64,000 bases of DNA from Antedon mediterranea. Its lineage: Eukaryota; Echinodermata; Crinoidea; Comatulida; Antedonidae. Positions 12,295 through 27,200 of the stretch are shown in pieces; position 1 is the first letter of the stretch; each line of letters begins with the position of its first letter. The stretch is taken from the NCBI RefSeq assembly GCF_964355755.1, contig NC_092679.1:22880432-22944431 (forward strand). The letters are read 5' to 3'. Position numbers and translations under genes: made by a program. The notes beneath the pieces were generated by a model. That model ran no database searches, was not told where the DNA came from, and saw only the letters and a list, made by a program, of their open reading frames with translations.

Positions 12295-15200
12295 CTACAA
12301 GATAAAAATATGTAATTTATTATGAGTAGGGTTGACTCAGTTTAAACTCTTCTACTGTAGATAAGTTTAACCTAGTTTTAACCGTAGCAAAACAGAAATT
12401 AAAACAATTTGATGTAAAGAACCGTGACTTAAAGCTTGTAGATACATTATATAAAAGTTCAGGGTTTTAACTTTTATAGCATGTCATCGCGACCTAACTT
12501 GGAAGTCATGGTGGCTGTGGTACTCAATAACTTATTTATGCATTCAAAAACTCTTACTGTATACTTTTAAATTAATTAGAACATCTTCAATAACTTGCTA
12601 CATGATTAAAATTAATTCATCTTTAATATTAGGTAGTATTAGTATATATTGTTTGGTGTTTGTCTTTGTAAATTTCATTTTTATTATTAGTACAGTAGAG
12701 CCTCTATTAAGGGGACACTTTTTTGACCAAAAAAGGGCATACTGTATGACCCCTTAATAGCGGTTTCCATAATGACAAAATCAATATTTTCCCTTTGTTG
12801 GATTCACTGGAAATGGTCTATGAATAGAGATGTCCCAACGGAGGGAATCTACTGTATCAGATATTGTGTAAATCTTAGTAAAATCTCCGGTACAAAATAA
12901 CTCTTTAGATAATTTTAGGTCAATCTCATGGGAAAAATTCCCTTTAAATGGGTGTTCCCTGTATAGAGATAGGTGTCCCCAGTATAGAGATAGGTGTCCC
13001 CTGAATAGAGGTCCTCCAACCAAGGAGATCTACTGTATATGTATTGTACAGAGCTTGTGTAAATCTTAGTAAAATCTCCAGTACCAACTAACTCTTTAGA
13101 TAAGTTTAGGTCAATCTCATGGGAAAAATTCCCTTTAAAAGGGTGTTCCCTGTATAGAGATAGGTGTCCCCAGTATAGAGATAGGTGTCCCCAGTATAGA
13201 GATTAGGTGTCCCCAGTATAGAGATAGGTGTCCCCAGTATAGAGATAGGTGTCCCCAGTATAGAGATTAGGTGTCCCCAGTATAGAGATTAGGTGTCCCC
13301 AGTATAGAGATAGGTGTCCCCAGTATAGAGATAGGTGTCCCCAGTATAGAGATTAGGTGTCCCCAGTATAGAGATTAGGTGTCCCCAGTATAGAGATTAG
13401 GTGTCCCCAGTATAGAGATAGGTGTCCCCAGTATAGAGATAAGTGTCCCCAGTATAGAGATTAGGTGTCCCCAGTATAGAGATTAGGTGTCTCCAGTATA
13501 GAGATTAGGTGTCCCCAGTATAGAGATAGGTGTCCCCAGTAAAGAGATAGGTGTCCCCAGTATAGAGATAGGTGTCCCCAGTATAGAGATAGGTGTTCCC
13601 AGTATAGAGATAGGTGTCCCCAGTATAGAGATAGGTGTCCCCTGAATAGAGGTCCTCCAACCAAGGAGATCTACAGTATATGTATTGTACAGAGCTTGTG
13701 TAAATCTTAGTAAATCTTCAATCCCACTCTTATGATCATCCACAGTCACACAACAATTGCTTTTGTAAAATAAATCTGAGACTGGACAATTTGAAAAAAC
13801 AAACTGTTATACGCTACTTAAAATATTAGGTGATATACTTAAAATATTAGGTGATATACCTTAAAAAACAAGTCTACTTTTAAAACAAACACATAATGAG
13901 TAAGATTATAGTGTTGTATTCCCATATGATGTAGTGTACATTTTTTTCTATTTGTCAGACGGTATCAATGTCGGCTTCTGTACACAATACGTCTTCGTAT
14001 TCCCTTTACAAACTCACGTCTCTCAACCTTCGCATAATTCATTAAAGCGTAATATCGCTATTTTGCCAGACAAGTTATTCATTGAGAACTCAACAACAAC
14101 GTATCAGCATATTTCAATCATAGTAACGAACTCTTACTTAGTGTGTATTCGCATTAGCACACAAGATATCACATATCATATGATCAATTTGCTGTATACA
14201 GAATCAACATACACTTAGCGTTCGTCCACACACACAAACGTGAAACACAATAACAATAAGCCAACCATGATGGAAACCTAACTATTCGTTAAAACCGATA
14301 ATAAACATTCAGATTTCATACTAAATGACACATTCTTTTACGACGACGATCACCCATGTGTTTAATATTCGTACACTACGGTCAATCGCGCAGTTGTAAA
14401 TGCGTTAAATATTTATAGTTGTAGAAGTAGTATTTGAAAAGCTTTGTCAATTCAGCTGCTGCCTTTTCATGATTCATGCTATAAAGTAAAGCTACAATTA
14501 ACTATGTGAACAGTAAAATAATCTTCAATTACAACATACACTCTTTTACAACAAGGATTTGCAATGACATATCGAAAGCTATCTATCATGTTTCATGTTT
14601 GAATTAACAACATCAGCAAGAATATTATCCTTACTATAGTTGGACCTCTAATTAATGACCACATTACAATCAGGTGGTATACAGTAGAACCTCTAATAAA
14701 AGGACACTTTTAAAAGTAGATAATCTGCAATGCAACATACATTCTTTTACAATAAGAATTTGCAATGACATATCAAGAGCTATCCATCATGTTTCATGTT
14801 TGAATTTACCAACATCATCAAGAATTTCTAACCTGCTCTAATTACTGACCACATTACAGCCATTCATTACTACAGTTAAACCTCTAATTATTGATCACAT
14901 TAAAATGAGTTAAAGATTACATTAAACCCTCTATTAGGGGAAACTTTCAGGATCTAACAAAGTAACCACTCAATAGAGGTGTTGCTCAAATATGGGTTGG
15001 CTGTAGTGTTGTTGAAAAAAATTGCCCAACAGAATTTCTGAGATGTCGTTCAAAGGTTTAAGATTTTGCAAGAAAAATACTGTACTATATCAATTCTAAT
15101 ATATATTTATGCTATGAATTAAAGAATAATAGTTTAAAAAATAGTTATTTCTGTTTTTCTATATTGGTTTAATTATCTTTAATAAAATGAAAAGTGGGGG

Positions 15201-18200
15201 ATGGATTGGCGGAGGGAACTTTTTAAGTCTCTGAGCAGCCAGTCAGATTAACTGGCTGGTCATTGTTACTGGAAGAAGTGCTTTTTGTAACTTCCATGAC
15301 TATACGGTTATTTTTGTGCTCCGGAAGAATGACTTCGCTGGTTTTACCAAGCCGGAAAGTCTAATGAAAGGTAAGTCGGTGAGTATACAGTAGATAGTGC
15401 ATTTCATTATATTCCCTGTTTTTATCAAGTTCTTATCAATATCTTTATAGATATCCTAAACTGTATTACGATGTCAACATGTTATACATAAGGTAAATTG
15501 ATGAGACTTATCCCTCTTCTGCAGCGAGCACACTAATGAAATCCACATGACATCAATCATGTCTAGCATACTGTATGTACCAATAACTTAGCAGAATTAT
15601 CATTTTTCAAGGTAACATTTATAAAATATATATTTGGTATTGAGGTTTTCAGAAAATGACTGTGTTACCATATATTTCATTCACACTCACAGGCAACATT
15701 CCATACATATGCCAAAACTTAGCAGAATTATCATTTTTTAAGATATACATAATTTGTATTAATTTATATTTTGGTATTTGGGTTTTCAGAAAATGATTGC
15801 ATACATTTCATTCACAAGCAACATTTACATTCCATACACGTTCCAAAAACTCAGAATTATCATTTTTTAAGGCCAATTTTTACAAAATATATATTTGGTA
15901 TTTAGGTTATAATTAAATATCTGTGTTACCAAACACAGCTCATATTCATAAACAACATTCACATTCCATTGCATTGCACTCAATATCGGCCAACATATGG
16001 AATATTCCACAGGGAAGGAATGGATGTGTTTAATTCCAATAATTTCTCCGCTGACTGGGATAATCAGGTGAACTACCTAGGGGTTTTATACCCTAATGTT
16101 GTCAGCAATAGAACACTATAATTATACCGTCAACATGTCTGGAGTATTTACAGTGATTGTCCCAATGCCACAGCAATGTTATTAATACTCTCTAGAGATA
16201 TTTATTCAGAAATACAATTATCTTTTCTACACTATGAATGATACTCTATATTGGATTTGTCTATAATAATTTGTTTATTATTAATGTTGTGTGCTATATA
16301 ATACAAAAAAAATGGCTTTCTGTACTGCAAATAAAAGTTATGGAAACTTTGTAAAAGAAAAAGTTTTTTTCCAAATGTGGTTTGGTTTAGTTCTTCTATT
16401 ATTTAATATAGACAATAATAACTAAATATTAACATGTTGCCTAGAATTTAGACATTTATTAGACAAGTTCTGACATATAGAACATTGTGACTTATTTATC
16501 ATGATCTATCATCATACTAAATTCAGCTTGATAGAGAGAAACCGTATCATATGATCTATGCTAATGAGATGTTTTAATGCATAAAGCTGGGCCAATAGGG
16601 TTACACGCAAAATCAATCAAATGCTGATTGGTTGATTCTATCTCATTAATTAATTAATTAATCACGTTAAACTAGGTTAACCAAGTTTCTGCAGCGTGCT
16701 TCACTAGATCACGTTAGGGTAGGCTGATCATGTTTGATAATTTTACGTTCACATGATCAGTGGAATCATCACCACCAGTGAATGTGAACCTACCTATTGA
16801 GTTTTGTATCAAAAAAATTGTGTACTTCTAATGCAATTAGATATGCTAAGTATAGAAACGCTCTTTATTGGCTGCCATTCTTCAAACATTAAAAAAACGA
16901 GTCTAACAATTTGATTATTTTTCAATATTACTCCTCCTGCTCATTTCTATATAATTATCTTCTCTTACAGCTTCTTAGAATGACCCTTAATTTTGTGTAC
17001 TGTACGTTTTTTTATGAAAGCCAATGAGTTGTAGATAGGAATATTTTGTAATTGCCAAGAAAACATAACTGAAATTTTATTCCACTAGGATCTAATTCTA
17101 ATCAAAATATTTCCCCTTCAACGAACTATACTCCCCAACGGAATCATAAAAAAAGTAACAAATATCAATCTATCATCACCAAGCTACTAACGTCCTGCGC
17201 TCTTACATCAATTCACATTAATTCGGTAAGTCATTGAAATGTAAAAAAATCAATGACCGCTCAACACACCACACGACTAACAAGTCTACACAGAAAATCA
17301 ACCAATAAACCAATCATCTCAAAGTTACGCAAAAAAAAATAAAACTTGTCGGAATGAATTTTTTAAAAGTCAATTTCATCAGGCAAATTTACAAAAAAAA
17401 AATGGTTACTTTGCCGAGTATTTTCAATTTCTACTTATCTTAATGCTTGGTTTCATTCAACTCAAATTCCTCTCATCAAGGTTTTCAATTCAAAGAAAGC
17501 TTTTGGGAATTATCAAAGTGATGCCTGGACCTTTTAATCATTCTTGGTTACAGATCTTGAAAGCATTGCAAAAAAATGATGCTGATTAGGCAGGTTTTTT
17601 AACGGAATGAAAAATAGTAATTTTGGCATGTTTTTAAGAAAGAACTAGGTCAAATAAGAGAGACGTATGTAAATTACAAGTTTTGGCTTTTTAGACTTTA
17701 AAATTTAGAAACAAAATTGCAAGTTTTTCTACTTTCTATTCAATGACTTGGTAATATAAATTGTATATATTTTGTATTTTAAAAGTGAACCATTAATATC
17801 AGATCCATTCTATGTCTACTGGTTATTTTCTCTATCAAAGATAAATATAGTATTCTTGCTAGGGCGCTACATATCACACGACTGCTCAAATAATCCATCG
17901 CTTGTGATTGGTCAAATTAATTTGCGATATATTACGTCTTGCGTTGCGCCCTAGTGGGAATCAAGCTTTAGAGGATTGCTTAACACTGTCTGTGTGAAAA
18001 CAGCTTTAAAAATAAAATAATTTTTAATACCATGCATGCTGTATTGTTCAAAGGCTTCAGAGTGTGGAAGAAAAATATGTGTTTTGTTTATTTAATGAAT
18101 TGCCCATTTATGTATATTTGTTATGTTTTAAGTGCCATGTAAAACAATCTAATTCATTAATTGGTAAAAGCTAAAATAAATCACAAAATGTAAAATACAA

Positions 18201-21200
18201 AAATTTGAAACAATAATAATAAAAAGAGGCCATAACAAATTAAGGTATAAAAGCATTTATTACAATATTATATAAATTTTGATTAAAAGGCCTTCAAGGA
18301 GAAACTCTGAGAAGCTTTCTACATTAAATACTTTTAGCAAACTTTGCACGTAGACAAACCTATTTATTTAATCAACGAGGGAAAAATCAAACAAATTGCA
18401 CAGAATCTAAAATTTTGTGCAAAAAAGAGAAACAAATTTATAGAAAGACAACTGTTTTTGTTATAAAGGTTTTATGGTAATGTACAGTACCTATAGAGGA
18501 AATGGCAAACAGACGTCTCTGATTGTAATGGGTAGAATCTTAATAACTGTTGGGGCTGCTAATTTTCCTATGGTAAATGTACACAGAGAAAATGGGGTGT
18601 TCTCAATGTTTTTATATTGAAAGATTTGTTATAATTATTGTCTTACTAGCTCCAAAGAAAGAATATAGTGTTCTTGAAAGTTTAGTATTATTCTATTCGT
18701 TTACTTTCTTCATTTAAAAAAAATGTTGTATTTATTTATTTGTGTATGTTTGTTCAGATGAAGCCATCCCTACTAAATACTTTACGCATGAAATGAACAA
18801 AGGGTAATATCTATTTTATTTATTTTAGCCTCCCCCTTCTATATTAAGGGTTTAGCCTCCTCCCCCCATAACCACCCCCCCCCCCCCTTCTTCTATATTA
18901 AGGGTACTACTGGGTTATAAAGTTGTCTCCTTAAAAAAACGGCCAACCCTATTCAGGCGACACCCATATAAAAGGAAACCTTTGACACATACATATAGGA
19001 TTATTCATGTTCAAAGTTTAAAAAATGCGTTGCTGACTGTCCAAGAAAATCATATTTCAATTTGTCTTACTTTACATTACAATCACTTAAATTAAGTAAC
19101 TGCTTTAAAACAAGCGGTAAGTGATTTTCTAATGAATTCAAAACTATATAACAGAAGTGAATTTGTTTGATTTGATAACGTGTCCACATTAACAGCTTTT
19201 AGAACGTCTTCAAAAACGTAATTAAGTTAGAACCACACTTCTCAATTTGAAATTTATTGAATTCTAATTGATTATAATTAAACATGAAAATCTTCTCCTT
19301 GTCAATTAACAGAGACGTGTATACATAGTTAAAATTTTAACTACTAGCCATGATGGAGCCTTTGTAATACTGCTATTGAGAGAGACGGATAGATTTATTA
19401 AGGATTCTATACTACGGGTTTGAGATTTAATTTACCCTTTACTCAGACTGACCAAGTGGCCATTTTCACCAATGTAGAGAAATATTACAAACAAATCTCT
19501 TTTCTAAATGGATACCTTTTAGGAAAATATTAAAATATTTATTAATTTTAAACAATCACAGCACTGAAAAAAATTAGTGTCACCTTAATAAAGTGTTTCC
19601 TTAATATTTTTTTCATGAGAAAGTGTCCTTTTAATAAAAGGTGCATTTTAATAAGGTTTGGCCGGTAGAGTTAAAACATTGAACTCTGTTGGTTACACAG
19701 ACCAATTTGAGCCTGAATAGGGTCTCTCGAAGGAAGGGATACTGCAGTATATTTTTCTAAAGCTCTGTCTACACTATCAAACTAGTTTGACAAAAAGTGT
19801 GATGTGACCAAGTATGGTAGTGATATGCCTAAATATGGTGGTGATACTAGCCTTTATATGGTGTCTTGTGTGGGCTCTACTGCAGTATAGACAAAAGTTT
19901 TTAAACAAAGCCAGTATTAAAGTAAAACAATATAAAAGAAAAAAATAGAAAAAATAGTTATACAGATAAAGTGGTCATTCAAAAAGGGAACCTTATGAGA
20001 ATTGGTCAGAAGCAAACATCAATTTGTCATCTATTACTTTTCTAATTGGAAATCTAAAATAGCTATAAATACTACATAGAAAGCGTTGTAAAATGCTTCT
20101 TGCATTTTGAATGTCAGCAATGTTTTTCTGAAGCGTCTTAAAACGAACCGCTCTCCCTATAGTCTCCTAATGTTGAACCGGTAGCTTACGTTCATTTAAA
20201 TTAAACAGTTGAGTTAAAAAATAAAACAAGAGAACTCTACAATGTCCGCGGTTGTAGTTATACAGTACATACAGTACTAGGCATATAGTTTGTATGTTAA
20301 ATACAAGAGCTTAAAATCATAAATTTAACAGACTACTTGAATAAAATATAAAAAAAAGAATTTTACAATATCTGCCTTTGTAACTATTTTTAGGCCTACA
20401 GTACCAGTTGAAAGTTAAATAAAACAACAGCTTTAATCATCTTAATTTGGAAATTTAAAATAAAATATAATACCCCTTTTACACCGCCGAGCTTATAACA
20501 AAACCGTGTCGTGTCCGGATAAATTTCCTTTTCACACCTGATTCATAACACGGGAATGACACGGGTTGCGTGTATTTACACTGCAAAATACCAACCCGTG
20601 TAAATGTTCTATATCAATCTAAATATCGCCCTCTCACGCATGAAGAGACACCAGAGTAACGGTCTGCTCATTATACCTCCCACAATTTTGTTTTATGGCA
20701 ATACACACACAAATTAAGTCTACTCGGGAAGAATAATATCTTGAAATAAAAATGAATAATAAATAACCATACGTTTTATTTATTAAATAAGCAAAGAAAC
20801 AAAATCAATCTTATCTTAATTCTATGTAAATTAAATACTATAGTGAGCGAGGATAGTAAACAAACGGGTAAAGAAACGCTGAGCGTTTTACACCGCAAAC
20901 ACGGGTCGATCCCGGGTGCGTCCCAGGTTGACTTGACGCTGAATACATTCTGTATCACTTACCCGGGTGGTTCAGCGACCCAGGGTAACTTTTTACGTCG
21001 TTTACACTGGCCTACATTTCCGCATTTTTGCATCCCGGGTACGACTAGGGTTATACAATTCCGGATCAACTCCGCATTTTTACTGGCGGTGTAAAAGGGG
21101 TATAAAACAAAAGAAATATACGATTTCTTTTGTTTTATACCCCTTGGCCAATAATTTGGAAAGTTAGATGACCTTGTAAAGCAACATAGCAGTGGTCTAG

Positions 21201-24200
21201 TACTAGTAGTTAAGATACTATGTAAAAGACATTTTCAGTTTTTTAATTTTTTTCAAAATAGAATTATACATTGCTATGTTTTAATTTAAAAACAGATTGC
21301 CTCAGGAGTGATTATTAAAAAAAAATGTCAAATTGTCAGACAATGGGTATTTGGTCAAATCTAACCATTTATCTAAATTCATCATTATTTATTACGGAAG
21401 TGAAAAATGTTATTAAAACTACAAAATGTCCTATTCAAAGTCTGATTTTATCTTCATTGTTCATTGATGGAAAATATTTGATTGTATGCAAATGACACTC
21501 TGTTAGAAAATCAAATATTGAAGCAAAAAAAAAAAATCCATTATAAAGTATTATGCGCAAGTTTATGTATGTCAAAGCCTTTTATACAAATATATCCACA
21601 TCATTAGCTTTTAGAAATCGAGATTGAAGTTTACATTACATATGAAACCGCCCGAGGTTTTAAAACCAACGACCAATTGAATTTAAAAGAGTTTTTCGGA
21701 ATATGAAATGCATAATGTTGCAATGAAAGATGCTTTAAATCATAACCTTGGCCTATAAATCATAATAAAAATATGTACATAAGATTCATAGTTTATTTAT
21801 TCCAATATTTCATACAAATGTAGGTTTTTAACTACTGTAAAACCTCGAAAAAAAGCCCATGGAATGAGATTACTTTTGCAAACCACAGAGGGGGGCTTCT
21901 TTTAGAAATGGGCTTATTTTTTAGGTTTTTACAAAATACTAATATCTTAGGAGGAAATTCTAGTTTACACACTGTAAATACCAGGAACCAAAATATTACA
22001 CATTGTAAACTGATTTTAACTGGTACCTGTTGACTGGAAAGTTGTCAATACCAGTTTAAACCAGTTAAAACAAGAACAAAATTAAAATCATTTTTAAATA
22101 GTTTTTGGTTGTATATTTTGACCCGTTAAAGTTGTATCATTGATGGCAGAAAAGAGCATACAGCGTTGGGGACAGAAACCATAGCCATGAAATCGGTATA
22201 GGTTCAAGGTTATCCTTAACCACAGATAAATAAGTCTTCTCAAATACAGACTAAAAACATATCACCCAGTAAATTTTTACAGCGGTGTACTGATCCATCT
22301 AAGCCCCTTTCAATCAGTGGTACAATAGGTACTAAACTGCCATGGTCTCTGGAAGACCTAACCTAAATTTCCTCAGGTGAGGATGAATAAAACGAACAAC
22401 TTACCACTAAGTTTTTTGATCATAGGTGGTTTGACACGAGTATTGCCGTACTCAGTTGCATTACAAAATGGTTGAACTAACACAGGTGGATCTAAGTAAA
22501 ACAATTAAAGTTTAATAATGATTAAACATTCACATTTAAATCAAACACCTATAACCCAAGTAATCCAAGTCTTTGTCTTTATGCCTCAAGAAAAATTGGA
22601 AATTATTCCATCGCAAGCTATAAAGACAAGTAGGATCACTGTTCCATGTGGTTGCCCTTTATTTACATAATAAGATGTCCCTTTAATAGTGTTCTACTGT
22701 ATACTGGAGACCACACAATGCATTGGTAACTTCTTCATTATATAATGCATGCAATTTAAATTAAACACAATGTATATTTTTTGTGTTTTCCCTGATTGTG
22801 TATGTCTGTTTTTAGTCGTGTGGACGCGACTCTATAGTTCACTATGTCGGTCGGTCGGTCGGTCTGTCGGTCGGTCCGGTATCACTATGCGTTTTAGCAC
22901 GCGACTTATGGCTGTTGGCCTTGTTAATGATAGCTTTTACATATTTATATCGACATGTATAATTGTTAAACTTCAATTTGTTAAATCATGTTGAAATAAA
23001 GAATATGATATGAGATGTAGTAGATATAGTATAATAGTACTAACCCATATACTTCATAAGTAGATCTAAGATTTCTGAGCTGGTTTTTGCTATGCTGCTA
23101 TTCTTGGATGCTAAGTTACTTGCCAACGCTGGGGCTACTCTTTGGATCACTGCCGGAAGATATTCAGCCAGTCTGGGAACGATCTCCTCCATCGTCTGGA
23201 GAGCTTGGACGTTCACTTTACTATTGGGGTCTTGTAAACGAAGTACAAAGGCATCAAATACCTAAAAAAAAAAAAAAAATCATTAAAGACCATTAAAAGG
23301 CAGTTTTGAGATCGTGTTATCTGCTATTGAATAATAATTTTGTATTTATCTACCAGTTTTAGCATCTTTTAATCACCAACCACAGTGCAGTAGCCACAAG
23401 AAAAAAAGTGGGGTTTGTAAGATGATAAAATTTACCCTGATATAAAGGCACATTAGGGTGAGTGGTCCATTATATTTGTACTTGGATATAAAAATGGTGG
23501 TGTGGAAGACACTGTGGAGCCTGTATGATAATTACCTTCACAATATTGGACGTGATAATATCAGGATTTTCAACGCATAAGTCCTGCAACGTCTGAATTC
23601 CTTTCAGTCGGACCATCCACTCCGTAGATGACAAGTTTTTATGTAACATCTTTATACTTTCAGCATATTGCTCCTCGACCTTTCCTGACCTCCGGCCCTT
23701 CTTGACAGAGGATGACGGAGGTGTGGTTTGAACGTCTGATGAAGCGGAAGAGACCTTTTCTCGACTGTTTGAACTTGAGTTTAAGCGGCTGTTTGATACG
23801 CCCCTCTTGGCTCGCGCTGACGGAGTGTCTGACGGTTTATCTCCCATACCCTATAGAAAAAAAAAATTAACACAATATTTTATATACCAAAATATCACTT
23901 TAATGGTTGCTACAAAGTTTGGTTTGTTTATATCAATATGCATCAGAACTAAGAAAAAGAACAATAAATGTTTGTAGTATATTTTTAAGTATTTTGAAAT
24001 GTACAAAATATATGGTACACACACCAGCATTGGCCAAAACACTGACTATGACAACTATTAATCATCTGACCTCACAATAAACCAATTTCAGCGATAAAAT
24101 TTTAACATACTACCTTGAGAGGAGGACACATGGAACATTGGATGAGTTTAAATATTCTTTATGTACAATAATTCAAAAAACTTATAAAAAAAATTATAAT

Positions 24201-27200
24201 TGTTTCCAACTTCACAATAAAGATAGTATGATGCAAAAAACAAAGTAATCCTAACTATTGCCAAAATGTATGTCAGAGAGGTATTCCTAATACGACAACA
24301 GTTACACAATATGGAACGCAGCCAAGTTAATTATTTCGCTAAGCCTTGCTAAAAATTTAAATTACCCCAGACACCATGCTACTAATCACGCTTTAATTTT
24401 ATCAACCTCTTTATTATTATTACAATGTTTATAATGGAACCTGTAATGATGTTTGGATTATAATAATGTTCCTGTCGGCTTAACGCGAGAGAAAGAATTG
24501 GTTAGAAGAATATTAATACTTCACCAAGACTAAACATTCTATGCGCTTAACCTAATATATAGAAGCATAGGAGTCTACGGGGAGTAGTATTATTTTAGCT
24601 GTTCTTTTTCTTTTAAGCTAGGAGATGTATGCGGAGTAGAAAGAGTTGAAAAAACAAGGCCAATACAGTTAGAACGTTTGAGAAGTTTAAATGTCAAATT
24701 GTTTTGAACAACATAAAAAGTATATCAAATAAAGCCACAAGAAACAAGATTTCTAGAACCAACTTTCTAAAATAACTTCCTGAATGATAAACATTTCAAC
24801 TACTAGCTAACATGAACGTAAATAAAGCCTTTATTAAAAGGTCTTCTTTAACCGGAATCTGGCGAAACTTAGGAACACAACAGAGCTGTACAACATGTTC
24901 CAACACACCAGAAGTGCAAAAAGTTTTTCATATTCATGTTAATGTTTTATCAAACAAAACTTAATGCCATAAGTAAATGTACTTTTTGTTGTTCATATTA
25001 TAAGTTTAATTTTGTTTATGATAAAATGTTCTTATTTATTTTATAAGTTTAATTTCTTCATTTTATATTTAACTTGTACATTTTATATAAGTCTGATTTA
25101 TTAAATTTTGTCAAGTTATTAATAATCACTCTGTACAGCCTCGATGGCCAAACATTTTTTGAGCGCTCAATCATGTTAGGTGTTTAAGGTTTTTGGTTCT
25201 GACCCCAAATAAATGTTACATTTTTGTTTTAGTAGAAAAGTTATGTTTGCGGTACAACATATGATTCTAAAAGGAATACATTATGGTTTGGATTGTCTCA
25301 ACGTTTTAGTTATATGCTACAACCATTTTCTTGAGACATTGTGTACTGTAATTTAACATCACAGTACACAACTAAAGTGTATACCTGAACGTAACTCACT
25401 TTAGTCCTAATGTTTTCCAAGATGTCTCGTAAAGACGTAAGATCCTTTGCATTCACATGTTTCTTAAGTAGCCTATCAAAATCCTCATGGTGTATCAGAG
25501 CATGAAATATTTTACGACCATAGTACCTAGAAAAACAAAATGAAGATGATAAACAAAAACCATAAAATAGTACATTTTCGGCTAATGTAAAACAGTCTTA
25601 ATGTCAAGTAATGTACCCCACTGCTGCTTGGGAGAAACGATCAAAGATAAAATTATAAAGCGCTTAAGGTTGTGAAACCTCTGTACATATATTATTATAC
25701 CAGAGGAAGGTTTGGATAAAACATTTATGGAACAGTACTCTCATAATGCAGCCAGTAACCAGCACAAGTTGTGTCTTGACCTTATAAGGTATCCATTTGT
25801 ACACCAGGGTGGAGAGAGGCAAATGTAAGTGCCTTGCCAAAGGATACAAGCAATGTGACGAGCGTTGGATTCATCCAATTTCCAAAGCACTGTGAGTTTA
25901 TTATTTTAATCCTGCTTTTATAACTTTTATTTTATATACTTATACTGTTCATGCTGTGTTCATACATTAACATTTTTTCCGAGTGTAATTATAGCCTCAT
26001 GAATGATTCACCATATAGAGGGTCCATGTTATATGATGCATCAATTGGCCAATCAGATATGCCAGTTGAAGACACGCCCCTACTCAGTCAGTCATTCTTT
26101 ACAATTATTGTATGCTAAAATTGAAGACATTATTTTATTGACATTACCAATAAGTTAACATTAAGTTGTATCACTGAATACACTTTAACCTTGAATACGA
26201 CCTTTGACATTACCTAGTTTCTTGTGATGCATCTAGCGTAAATTTAGCAGCTGCCACCAGGACTGCATCAGTCACATCTTTTATACCGCTCAGTATACGT
26301 CCGGGACCCATTCTATCAACAATTCTACCAACATTTAATGCGGTAGATTTTGTGACATTTCCGTTTCGGCTACTGTATATCGGAAAACAAAGTTAAACAA
26401 ATTGAGTAAAATCAGGAAATACTATCTTAAAAACTGATTTTGTTTTAATGTCTATTTTATACTGGATGTCTTCAGAAAAGAGGTTCCATTAAATTCAATC
26501 AAGATATAAAGAACACCCGTTTGTTATATGTTTGTATGTCTTTTTAAATAGAAATTGCTGTAAACATCAAACATTTCTTTTATGAAGAAAAATAAATTTT
26601 CTTTATCTTGTATGCAAAGTCATTACCTGCTTCCCCCTTGAAGGACACTTGTAAGTGCTTTCTGTAACGTAACATTCTCTACCATATTCTGCATTGTCTT
26701 TTCTGTAGCATCCCGTATAAACCCACTTGCTTCTCCATTCTTTGGTAATAAAGTTTTACAGATCTTATCTAGATCCTTAAATCAAAAGAATAAAACAATT
26801 TAAAATCTTCTAGTAATAAAATAATGTGTACTAAGTAGCCTAGTCTAATGCTCTGTCTGCACTATCAAACTAGTTTGACAAAAAAGTGTGATGTGCCCAA
26901 ATATGGTAGTGATATGCCCAAATATGACATCATTGTGTCAATATAAGGGCACATCACATATTTTTGTCACATAAAGTTTGATAGTGTAGACATATTTTAA
27001 CACTAGCAAACCTTATTTTACAAACTCCAGAGTTTGTGCTTGGAGAAGTTTTGGTTTTCTGTCTAGACTAGGTACTGGAGGCTTTCATTTTGACTATTGA
27101 ATTGAAATTTATATTTATACTGGGTAACCTCTTCAGTCAATGACTGGTCTCCCAGAGGGCCCAGTTGGTGATCAGTGGCTGTGATGTACTAATACACCGG

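Larger units (their letters stand above)
12295..22404 (-). other. TOGARAM1 intron 19 (10.1 kb)
   Basis: The longest intron. It holds the 21-bp minisatellite, several CAGTAGA-type transposon ends, the 15.6-kb triple repeat, the 17.9-kb MITE relic, a C-run near 18874-18890, the Harbinger-like element and the 23-bp-arm palindrome. No exon of another gene was seen. Confidence 0.75.

Noticed and set aside
12950-13646. CRISPR-like array
   Set aside because: The repeats are head-to-tail without unique spacers, and the DNA is clearly eukaryotic.
13461-13749. Open frames reading GTPISILGTPISILG and similar
   Set aside because: They are translations of the 21-bp minisatellite, open only because the unit length is divisible by three and lacks stops.
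22749-22994. 81-codon plus-strand frame with SVGRSVGRSG
   Set aside because: Translation of the GGTC microsatellite and its flanks.
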